64,000 nucleotides of DNA from Paramacrobiotus metropolitanus. Its lineage: Eukaryota > Tardigrada > Eutardigrada > Parachela > Macrobiotidae. Below the pieces are notes generated by a model. That model worked only from the letters and a program-made list of their open reading frames with translations, did no database searches and was not told where the DNA came from. A program made the translations under genes and the position numbers. Shown here piece after piece: positions 32,776-42,458 of the stretch (position 1 is its first letter; every line of letters begins with the position of its first letter). The stretch spans positions 930,001 to 994,000 of the forward strand of contig NW_026570243.1 in assembly GCF_019649055.1 (NCBI RefSeq), in the 5' to 3' direction.

Positions 32776-33436
32776 ATGCCTACAACTTCTCTCGCTCACA
32801 AAGAGGTAGCTTACCGCAACTTATTTAGCAAGCTGAGCCCCCAAACACCGGAAATGGTGTTCGACGGGAAACAGGTTCCGCCATCTGTCCTTCCTGGGTT
32901 CGCCAAGTTCCAGGGAATGGAAAAGCTCAGCCTTATTGATTGTAATCTCTGGTCCTTGGAGGGGATGCCACGCCTGCCCAATCTGCGCGTTCTAATGTTG
33001 GGCGACAACCACCTAGAAGACCTGAGCGTCATACCAGCGTGCTTCCCCAACTTGGAGAAGCTGTCCATCGTCGGGAACAAGTTCGGGCACCGCGATGAAT
33101 TGGAACCGTTGACGCGTCTTCCGAAGCTACGCGCACTGGATGTGGAAGGCAACGACCTATGCGAGATCCGCGGCCACGATCGTTGGATGGTAGATACGTT
33201 CCCTCGGGTTAAGCAGTTCATCATCACCGCTTACGATGTCGACAGCGATGAAGACGATAACGACGACATTTCCTGGTTTCTCAGCGGTAAGTCGATAGCT
33301 CTACTTTTTGAAAAATCCTTTTATTAATACTACAATTGTAGACGAAGCCATGGATGCCGATAACGAGGAAGAGGATGAAGGCGATGCCTTTGAGGGACCT
33401 GGAGAATCGGTGCCAGAGGTCATCACAATTGATTAG
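32776..33436 (+). CDS. ANP32-like leucine-rich-repeat protein with acidic tail, captured in the Polinton
   Basis: Two exons (32776-33286 and 33342-33436, GTAAGT...TTGTAG) give an intact 201-residue protein. The layout is that of ANP32 (acidic nuclear phosphoprotein 32): an N-terminal cap with TPEMVFDGK, then LRRs at MEKLSLIDCNLWSLEGMPRL, NLRVLMLGDNHLEDLSVIPA and NLEKLSIVGNKF, a final LRR/cap with LPKLRALDVEGNDL and FPRVKQF, and an acidic tail (DSDEDDNDD, then DNEEEDEGDAFEG). ANP32 proteins regulate histone acetylation, mRNA export and PP2A, and are host cofactors of some viral polymerases. The intron and the likeness to a host family suggest capture from an animal genome. The gene has its own palindrome array and TATA box, so it seems wired into the element's regulation. 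Confidence 0.8.
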
Positions 33437-33895
33437 TGCCTGGAGACTGTAAGCGGATCTGTTTTCGCATTTTTGTTTTTTTTTAAAGAAAATTTTTTTT
33501 CTAAAAATAACTTTTGTTTTTCAGATCACGCATTGGAATTTTTTATAATATTAATTCCCTTGGTTTTGTTCTAACTTATTTACCATTGCGCCCTTGCTGG
33601 CCTGATACTGGTGTCGAACAATAAAATTGAAAATATTTGATTATAGTGCAAAGCATTACGATACAATTTTCTATTTTAAAACGAACACATAGATTACGAT
33701 AACCAAAAAATATAACACACACACACACACATAAAAGTAGCTTTTGTTTTCTGATTCTGTTTTATCTTATAAAGTTATGGCGTGTTTGAAAAGAACCCAA
33801 AAAAAACCGCACCTCTAAGTGTTAAATAATATACGTTGCCGAGTGACTGCGCACGATACATTATATAATATGCAATACGTACTAATATGTTATAA
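33437..33895. other. Non-coding stretch between the ANP32-like gene and the right terminal repeat
   Basis: AT-rich, with homopolymer runs, an AATAAAA signal (about 33620) and a short AC microsatellite at about 33714-33732. No gene seen. Confidence 0.5.
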
Positions 33896-34095
33896 AACCC
33901 CCCCCCCGGGCCTTCTTTCTCCACCCGGTCAAAATACCGAGTTGGCTACTATTGTCACAACTCCGCTAGATGACCACTAGCAGCTGTATCATGCAGCTGC
34001 AGGGTCATCTAGGAGTTGTGATTACATACAGCCTGTATGTAATCACAACTCCGCTAGATGACCACTAGGAGCTGTATGTTATCCCGCCTACTACT
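33896..34095 (-). repeat. Right terminal inverted repeat of the Polinton
   Basis: Inverted copy of 12516-12672 with the same outer 60 bp, CTAGTGGTCATCTAGCGGAG subunit and GC-run. It is about 45 bp longer because of an internal inverted partial duplication of the subunit (around 33990-34050). Confidence 0.92.
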
Positions 34096-34101
34096 GTCTA
34101 A
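34096..34101. repeat. Right copy of 6-bp target-site duplication (GTCTAA)
   Basis: GTCTAA directly follows the terminal CT of the right repeat and equals 12510-12515. Confidence 0.9.
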
Positions 34102-34512
34102 CCTGCGCCTTTTTGTTGTCCAACATCCCTTTCGTTACGGCGGTTACGCACACCTATAGACACAAAGAACTGTACGAGAGCACACGTTTAATACTCGTAC
34201 CTGCGGCAGTACAATACGCACAGGTTATGAGCGTTTACAGCGAGACTATGACTTGTGGAATTAAAGGATCGAAATGCAGCCTGCCAGCAGGTAGTACCCG
34301 TCGAACATTTGCAGCGATGTTCATAATTAACAGACTCTAATGATTAGAATGTGATCATGCTAGCTGGTTCGCAGTTCTAACGTCGAGTTATTATTACTGT
34401 CATTCTGCCTGAATGATCGGAATGATAATTTCTTCATTACGGTATAGCGGAATCACGGTTTGTCTGCATATTACCAAAACGCAGTAGCCAATCGGTCAGG
34501 CTCGAGACTAGC

Positions 34513-36903
34513 ATGGACGCCAACAAACCCAATGCCAGCGAGAACCCGGTATCAGATGCAGCTCCACCCAGTCGCTCGTTCTCAGCGGGGGATATCGTCA
34601 TGACCTTGAATCCATGGGTCTGGGCTATGGGCATACCTGCTTACAAAATCCAGTGCGCGGGTTGTTTTTCGGTCGGCAAAAAACTGCTGGTGTGTTCGGG
34701 ATGTAAGCTGCATCAGTACTGCAGCAAGTCTTGCCAGGTACCCTCTTGAGATTGTTCATAAATTCGTGGATATTTTGTTCAGTTTTTCTGCACGGTATAT
34801 ACCAACGGAAACACGTCTGAAAAGATGTTTCACTGCAGATAGCCGACTGGAAAGCGGAGCATAAAAAGGATTGTGCCGGTCTCAAAGTAATAGCTGAACA
34901 CTACAAGTCAGAGACTGATGATGACAGAATGCCTTGTTGTGTCATTATGATCGCCAAGATGTTACAGAGGATTCAGGTATTCGCTGCGCCTTTCCTTGTC
35001 TGGGCTTTGTACGGATTGTACCGATATTTCGCAATTCACAGCCGACACAGTGATAATACGTTAGTTTATGTATACTTACCGCATTCGTACGAATATAACT
35101 GTTTGCAGCTGAACGTGACTGAAACGCTGCCTGGGTTGGAAACGATGTCAGCCAGCGAGGTTTTGAATTTGTTCCCCGAAAGTCCCAACAATAAGATCGC
35201 CTCTGTGCCTCAGTGCGAATCTTTGTAAGCGGTCTGCACTTCTAAGTTTATGCTACATTAATCAAAATTTAACTTTTTGCTCAACACAGCGTACCAATTA
35301 GGGAAGGAATTTAGAAAACCAACCAGTGCTCACAGAATAATTTTTGTTGATAGGCTCTTTCTGCCCGGTAATACGGAATTCTTGATGGTGGGCAATGCTC
35401 ATAGCGAGGGAAAAGCTATTCACAAACTGGCGACTATGATCGGCACGTCCACGACCGACTTCATGAGATGTCTGAAAATTATCTGCCATAATAGCGTTTA
35501 CATGGAGGATAAAGTCAGACCACAGCGGCCGTACGTCGTGGCTCTATTCCTCAGTCGCCACGTCATGCCATGACCCCGGTGTGCTGGGATATCAATGTGA
35601 CTATGCATGTTCAAGGAAAGCATCTGGTTGTTATAGCCACCGAGGACATACCCACCTATACTGGCCTTCATGATGTACTAGAACAATGTGTTTTTAATTG
35701 TTGCCCGTAAATTCTGCAGCTCCTTCTACAGATCGGCTTGTTTGTAGCTTCGCACCAACGAGAATGGCAAGCCACCGTCCCGCAAAGACATGTACACTAT
35801 GACTCGAGACGAACGCCGTGACCTTTTCCAACTGCAGCACCAATTCCCTTGCGAATGTGGCAAATGCACAACAAACTACGTAAGTAACAGGCAGAGTCAG
35901 CTGAATAATATACATAGCATTTTCGATGTGATTATACAACATATGACAAAGCGTTAAATGCTTCGTTTTCATGCATTAACGCAAACAAGCGTTTCTGTGT
36001 TCAAACTCATTCCTGGTGATATACGCGCGTGCACTGATTACAGTAATTTGTACCCGATTTCCAAGTTTTTATCAGACATTTTACTTGTACCTACGTAATT
36101 TTTTTTGTCAGGAAGCGGAAATTAACCCACTAAAATGTACCACCGTTGGATGCAGCGAGCGGCTGCCCAGCGATAACCGAGCGTTAGAACCTTGTCCGCA
36201 ATGCGGCGCCCTTAACAGTGAGCGACTGGAACTGTATCGCAGTTTTGCAACAAGGTACGAGAAGATTCGCACGGCAGAAGCACCCAACGTCACACGGCTG
36301 TCGCTAGAACTTGATATCGATGATGCCGATATTCTTCATCCCGATGCACATCTGCGCTATGTGTGTGGTTGGGACCGAGCACGTCAGTATGCGGACGATG
36401 ACCGGCGTTTGGAAGAAGGCTGGAGAATGATGCAGGATTTCAGCGTTTGTATTCGGTAATCAAGTTCATCGGCACACCAAACTGAAAGTTGAAAGCAAAT
36501 AACGGAAGTGTGGTTTTTTAGTAATATTTATCCGAAATACAGCGTTGCCCGCGTATTCCACCTGGAGAAGATAGCGGAGGCCACTGGGAAAGTTTTCAAG
36601 GATGCAGTTGACCGTTCACGCGCGCGGTCAGAAGAACCCGACCAAAGACTTCGATTGGAGCCCGCTGTAGTGGACATTCTAGCCAAATTACACGGATATA
36701 CCGAAGAAATAGCTCATATCTTGGGTAAGATTGCCCCGGATTCGTCACTGACTCAATATGCCGCTGAAAGATGCTTACAGACCGAGGAATGGCTACATGT
36801 CCAGAGAGAGCGAAACTCTGAAATTGATTCTAAGGGCCAAAGCAAGCTTGATGAATATGGAAAGGATATTTCCGCATGTTGTAATGTTGGGGAGACCGAC
36901 TAA
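34513..36903 (+). pseudogene. SMYD-like MYND/SET protein, copy B (frame break in SET region)
   Basis: Same exon plan as copy A: 34513-34737 (MYND, CSGCKLHQYCSKSCQ), 34839-34976, 35109-35224, 35336 to about 35670 (SET-like), a post-SET exon ending about 35877 with CECGKC, 36112-36455 and 36522-36903. Post-SET Cys residues are in frame here, unlike in copy A. The SET-like exon loses its frame near 35,555, just before the region where the substrate/cofactor signature should be. That signature is in any case degenerate in both copies. The C-terminal helical domain (VFHLEKIAEATGKVF...) is well kept. The region 34102-34450 before it repeats 9055-9390 before copy A. Copy B belongs to the second tandem unit, split from its GPCR remnant by the Polinton. 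Confidence 0.7.
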
Positions 36904-37085
36904 CATACAATAATCCTTTGAATGGTTTTTACTGGTAAAATTGACACACTTCTTGATGTACAGCAGTCATTAAGCCGTTACTGTCTTTTCTAAGCGTGAA
37001 ATCATTGAAAAACTGTAAACGAGTAAAATGTGCGATTGGTTTCTTCAAATTCTAAGTAATACAGTAATGTACTCCTGATACTTAC

Positions 37086-37297
37086 CAGACGGCAGTATGT
37101 AGTGCTGAAGTCACAACTTTGACGTAGGTTCGAGGAAGGAAATTTATATCAATTGCAAAAAGGTCAAGCGGACTATCAAAATAATGCTGCACAAAGTTCA
37201 AAAACAGAAATAGTATGTAGCCTGACACCCAAAACGTAAACAGTACTGTACTCGAAAAAAGTCGCGTCGCATAAGTAATCCGTATAGTATCCACACT
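37086..37297 (-). CDS. Isolated exon of an unknown membrane protein
   Basis: Open frame on the minus strand bounded by a plausible acceptor (TTGTTAG, near 37298) and a strong donor (GTAAGTAT, complement of 37085-37078). It encodes a hydrophobic helix (FSSTVLFTFWVSGYILFLFL) followed by SPLDLFAIDINFLPRTYVKV. The last part is loosely reminiscent of the TM7 region of invertebrate gustatory-type receptors, which is a weak impression. Neighbouring exons are not found. Confidence 0.3.
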
Positions 37298-37965
37298 AAC
37301 AATATAAGTGACAGTACAACAATACTGTATCCATATTTTTCAGGTATGAGGTATCTATAGATAGTGTAGATAATTACTGTTTGTACTTATGGGTTACTTG
37401 TACGTCGCGAGTCTCGCGACGATTCAGAATATGCAGGGTCTCAAAAATTTTGAAACATACGCGCGATGAGTATCGAACTATAAGTACGTCATTACTGCTC
37501 CTTTGCCGCTCATGTGGCAGTTAATCTAGCGAATCTTTTCAAATAAAGAAAATTTTCACCAAACCTTTGCGACTTATACCGAATTTTGTTTTGCGAAGTC
37601 GTGTACGGACCTGCATGCACGCTCATGTGATATTATAATTAACGATGAGTGTCCTGCGGTGCGGTGCTGAACATCTCCCGCACAGATTTGTTTTCTGAAT
37701 GACCTCCGCTGTTAAGTGACGGCTCTTTTGCATGGCTAACCATCTCTGCGCGTAACGGAGCATGATGGCGTGAGCACGCACCCGTGCCGGTTACCGAAGG
37801 CATCTACCGTACAACCCTAGCAATTATTCGTTTGTGCCGTAGAAAATGGTAACTCTTGCAAAGTGTTTGTGGTGGATACGTAAATATTCGTTACTTCCCA
37901 GCTGAAATTAATTTTATTAATTGGGATTGGTTTGTCATGGAAGGAATAAGTATATAACTGACAAA
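37298..37965. other. Intergenic spacer
   Basis: No gene seen. A TATA-like AGTATATAAC lies just upstream of the ATG at 37966. Confidence 0.4.
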
Positions 37966-38568
37966 ATGCGGTATCGCCGGTTCCGATATTCCACTACAAC
38001 AATAACCATCGTTTCCGTCGCCGTTTTCGTCACGGTTTTTAATATCTGCCTCATCGTTCTTTATCTGTTTTCTGTCCCCCCCTTGCGCTTTGCCACTTCC
38101 GGAGGGATATATGCGTATTCAACCCGAAATGTTTTTCCACCACTGTTTGACAGTAATGCAACGGACCCCGAACCGGAATGCGGGGAGAGCAAAGGGAAAT
38201 TATTAAAGACCGGTTGGGCGTTGAAACTGCTCAATGTGGCCATGAAAGAGCTGCGCCGCTACCGGAAACGGGAACTGGAGAATATGGAAGCGGGAAGGGA
38301 GCCGAATGGCTACGCTGACATCTTCACGGATCTACAACCGATCTTGGCGGCGTTCACGGCAGACGGCGAGAAGCCGAACCTTATGGCACTGTTGCCCAAG
38401 ATACTGTCGGTTTACTTCAAAATCAAGAACTCTGGAATGTTCGATTCCAGTCCGGGGAACGGCTTTGAGAAGAATGACCAGCAGAATGTGAATCCGCAAA
38501 ATCTCCCTTTAGTTGATTTTGAACTGCTTGATAAGCTTTTGGCCCTTAAAAGTGGCAAATTGAAATAG
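37966..38568 (+). CDS. Type II single-pass membrane protein of unknown function
   Basis: 200 residues in one exon from ATG 37966 (MRYRRFRYSTTT). A short basic N-terminus precedes a transmembrane helix (ITIVSVAVFVTVFNICLIVL), which predicts a cytosolic N-terminus and a luminal or extracellular C-terminal domain. That domain has a glycosylation sequon (NAT), a single Cys, and helical segments (WALKLLNVAMKELRRYRKRE, then DLQPILAAF and LMALLPKILSVYF). The coding part is markedly more GC-rich than the flanks. A polyadenylation-type AATAAA follows at about 38619. The family is not recognised; it may be lineage-specific. Confidence 0.6.
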   Translation: MRYRRFRYSTTTITIVSVAVFVTVFNICLIVLYLFSVPPLRFATSGGIYAYSTRNVFPPLFDSNATDPEPECGESKGKLLKTGWALKLLNVAMKELRRYRKRELENMEAGREPNGYADIFTDLQPILAAFTADGEKPNLMALLPKILSVYFKIKNSGMFDSSPGNGFEKNDQQNVNPQNLPLVDFELLDKLLALKSGKLK

Positions 38569-41500
38569 ATGTACACATATGCATTATTTTAAGTACGTAC
38601 GAAATGCTTTTGTTGCTAATAAATTTTGCATTGTATAGCACGCATCGTGATTAACAGTACAAGTTATGATTGTATGTACGTATATCGTATAAAATTATCG
38701 TACAAGGTGGCTAATTGATTTATGGTATTTCCACGACTTTCCTGTAATATCCTTAAAACTGTACGAACTACGAATTACATAATGGCTTTGCGCCGGACAA
38801 GCCGGGCACACAGAATTCGGCTTTGAGCCCCAAATGTCCAGAGCCGGTAGCATCACATTTTTTATATTTTTTTACCAGTTTTTATTTTGTTCGACGTTTT
38901 CATACTTTCTTAACCATTTAATTTGAGCAGAAAGCGAAATGGCTCTAATTTTCTGAACTGTAGGGTTTTAGGCTTTAATAGCTGCATTTTTGTGTTTTTA
39001 GATCTTCTTCTTTTTGATCGTTTGATTACTGAAACGTTTACGGTATTAAAAAGATGATCAGGCGGGCAAACCGTACTTTCAGATATTTTCGCCGAATTTA
39101 TGGCAGATAATTTTAGTTAAATAAGTGATTATTTATAATACCTAGTTGGCATAACTTACCAAGAAAGGCCAAATAACGCACCAAATGTAGCAATCGCAAG
39201 AAAAGTTATTAGTAAATTCACTGGTCGGCTTTACGTGCTTTATGTCCTAATCTCATGAGCTTTCCCGCTGCTTCTCCAGAGTTGGTGTTTTGGAACCCGC
39301 GCTTTCCCCTTTGTACTGGCAGTATTCTGGTATGCCAGGTGCCGATACCTTGTCAAACAATGCCGGTTTTGGCAACAACACCAAGGCGCAGCCCAGCTTC
39401 GCCTTACCCACAAACATCCCATCCAGACGGAATTCAAAAAAACGCTGGACTGCCGCGTGTTCTACTCAGCTGACTAGTGCCTGTAATTCTAGGATTCTGC
39501 ACTACTTTGTACATTTGAAATAAAATTTAAGTGGAAGGAAGCCACTTCACAAGGAAAACAGCGGAAAACCAGTACGTAATTTCTCACGTAATCCCGCGCC
39601 GGGGCGTATATATTCGGTGCGCAAAATCAAATTCTATACGCCCGGTTTAAATTTGTCGGGGTGCATAGCAGTCACCAAACTTAATTGATTTCTTATATGA
39701 ATATTGAGTATTATACAGTATTATATATATTATATAGTATTATAGTATTATATACTCGTATTGGTTTTCTTCCAACCGTTTTATTTGAAATTGTTTCATA
39801 AACTATGCAATGAAATTTCACAAATTTCATTTTCATAAATTTCAAAAAAATATATACGTAATGCTCATGGGTATTTCTTCTTTAAAATACAGCGGTGTAT
39901 GTGCTTAAAGTGCGAAGCTTATGGTTACCTCTTGCCGGCATGAACAAATCTGATAAAACAATAAAGCTGGAAATAATTACTTAACTAGCGTTTTCTACTC
40001 GGTTAAATTAACTCATCTCAGTCAGCAACAGAACGATTAAAAAGAATGAGATCAGTCATGAATTTATTTTGAAACATGTACGCCTATCAACGGAAGAAAT
40101 AAGCAATCTGTCGCTGCCAGCTCAACCTCGCGGTAACAAAAAGCGTCATTGTTCAATCGAACATGCACACAAGGCGTCGAGTGGCCTTCACGAATTTTGA
40201 CCCTCCCGCTGTTGTCATTTAATTAAAGCTTTATGAGAATTATGAGGAATGGAATGCAGATTGCTATTATAAATTCCATTGAAGTGACGCGTTGTTTTTT
40301 GAGTATATATGTGTAACAATAATCACGTGTAGTTGGCATTATTTACATAATTACTAATTTAAGAGATGCTCATAATCTCGTTAGTCTTGAAATTGTTAGT
40401 CAGAGCACCGACATGGCGCCGGTTTTATTAGGAGTGTGAAAATGCAACCAAAGTTACAATTATGTAAACGCTTGTTAACTGCGTGTAGGTGCTGCCGGCT
40501 CATGGTCGTCGATTCCGGATATTTTGTGCTCATAGAAGATGCGATTAAAGTTATGCAGTTACCAAAACTTTTCGTAACATGCGGCACTGGTGTTAATTGA
40601 TTCGGAATTCGAATAAGTTGCTGATATAATTATTCAGAGAAACATTACTGTTAAATATTTCAAAAAGGAAGTCAATACTATGTACGCACAAGTATAATAC
40701 ATGCGCCGGTAACAATAGTGGTTGCCGAAATTACAGTGTTAAATGTAACGAGTCGCCGCGCCTGCTTCCATCGATATTTTACATTTTTTAAATTAATTAA
40801 TACATTTTCATACCAGTGAACTTAAAAAATTCGTGTTGTGTATTACGATATAAATTACAATGCCTTTTACCACAAATAATTCCAGTGTATGTTGTGGGAC
40901 ATTCCAGCTATTATTTTATTGAAACAGTCTTTTTATTTTATTGAAACTATCTTTCCCCGTGACATCCACAAGCTAGCAAAAACTTATATTGAATTTATAC
41001 TTTATACTTTATTTATACTTTAAGTATTGAATTTATACTTTAAAGTATTGAATGAATTCTTGTACTGCTGATAAACATGTGCATAAATACCGAACATTAG
41101 TCACTGCCGTTGTCAAACAAATGACCATAAATGCGGGTAAAACAATCGTTAAAGAACAGAGCAGTTAAAGAACCAACTTGTTAACGGTTCTGTGTACATA
41201 ACAACAAAAACCACATTTGAACGAACCAAAAAGAGAAAGTTTCTACGGCCATTAAAGATCGACAGGGTTTTTCGTGATTCGAATAGAGTACAGTAATTAC
41301 ATTCACGAATTGTTGTCGGAAGTTGTTTCTGCATGTACGGTGGTCAGTTTTATAGCAAGTAATGGATGGACAGCGGAACTGCGTTCGCACGCTCTGTATC
41401 TTGGGAACTCGTATTAAGACTAATAATTTGTCCGCTGTTCTGCACCATACTGGGACAATGTTCACATGAACAAGTATCTTGAACCGATAAACATATTATT

Positions 41501-42458
41501 TCGTTTATGTCTTATAACCTCATCTTGTGCTGCACGAGAACTAAAAGAAAATTTGAAAGTTTCTCCACAATAAAATTAAAGTTGAGCCACAAACTGACGC
41601 TTCGCACGTTTTAGCGTTTTATCTTATGCAATTTTGCCCGCCATTTTGCGCTGCTTCTTGCAAAGAGCTTATACGTATAGAAATATAAAATCTTTAACAA
41701 GTTATTTTGTTTTTTTAAATCTGATATAACTTTCGAAAGCTCTCGAATGACTCAAAAGCAAACAATTGACACCAGCGTACTGCGCACCAAGCCGGTGATC
41801 CATTGTTGCAGGGCCGCCGCATCACGCTGACGCAAGAGTAACGTACTAGCCAATCACAACACATACGTAACCGACCACCTTGTTGCCGCTGCAGCCGGCA
41901 TATACCAGCCACCACCAGCCTGCACAAGCATAAACATACTCACCGTACACACCTGATACACGTACTTATAAGCAAGGTTCTTCATCCTCCTGACCTAATT
42001 TAAATGGCTCAAATTAACCAAGCATTTCGGTTTTTCTGCAAACGCCGGTCTTAACCTTATTTGCTGTAGCACCGCTACTGCACACACAGACATACAGCCG
42101 CGCGTGTTAAACCGTTGCAGGTGAAACCGCGTCTACACTGGGACGGTGTTAATTATTTGCCGGTGTATAGGCTGCAGATGGTAATCGTCATACCGTGGTT
42201 ACTGACAATGGGGGATAGCCGGCCCGTTTAATTTCGATATAATTTTTACTGTGTGTTATTATGCTTTTTTCTCACATTATCCAATCATCGTTATGACGCC
42301 GTAAATGCGTTCATGATCGGTGTTTTTATGGTCATCTTGCGGAGGTTTATTTAATGCACCTGACGGTCGCGACTGCGTTGGGTTTTTTTATCAGAGTGTC
42401 TCGCGCATATTTCCGGTGTCTTTGGTCAGTTGGATCTATATACTTCTAGTCGACAATC
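38569..42458. other. Gene-poor region with AT-rich simple repeats
   Basis: About 3.9 kb. At 39712-39760 is a TATTATA-rich tract, and at 40985-41045 a short repeat of TTTATACTTTA/AGTATTGAA units. One open stretch with good codon composition, 39282-39520, follows a possible acceptor (TTCTCCAG) and could be a last exon (EPALSPLYWQYSGMPGADTL...). I found no partner exons, so I do not call it a gene. Confidence 0.35.

Larger units (their letters stand above)
12516..34095. mobile_element. Maverick/Polinton element, 21,580 bp, with inverted terminal repeats and target duplication
   Basis: The ends are inverted copies beginning AGTAGTAGG and ending CCTACTACT, with a 6-bp GTCTAA duplication outside them. 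Inside are all hallmark Polinton genes: protein-primed DNA polymerase B, retroviral-type integrase with chromodomain, adenovirus-type cysteine protease, packaging ATPase, major capsid and penton-like minor capsid. Added to these are accessory genes for a TBP-like protein, a PC4-like protein, an IAP, an ANP32-like protein and several unknowns. Layout: two minus-strand genes at the left, then plus-strand regulator-like gene and polymerase, a minus-strand TBP-like gene, a plus-strand PC4-like gene, a compact minus-strand block 25039-32132, and two plus-strand genes at the right. Several genes hold frame breaks. Polintons are the relatives of adintoviruses and may form virions. Confidence 0.97.

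Noticed and set aside
33714-33732. AC microsatellite
   Set aside because: Short simple repeat of no evident function.
39282-39520. Possible terminal exon after a TTCTCCAG acceptor
   Set aside because: Good codon composition but no upstream exon, donor partner or recognised product.
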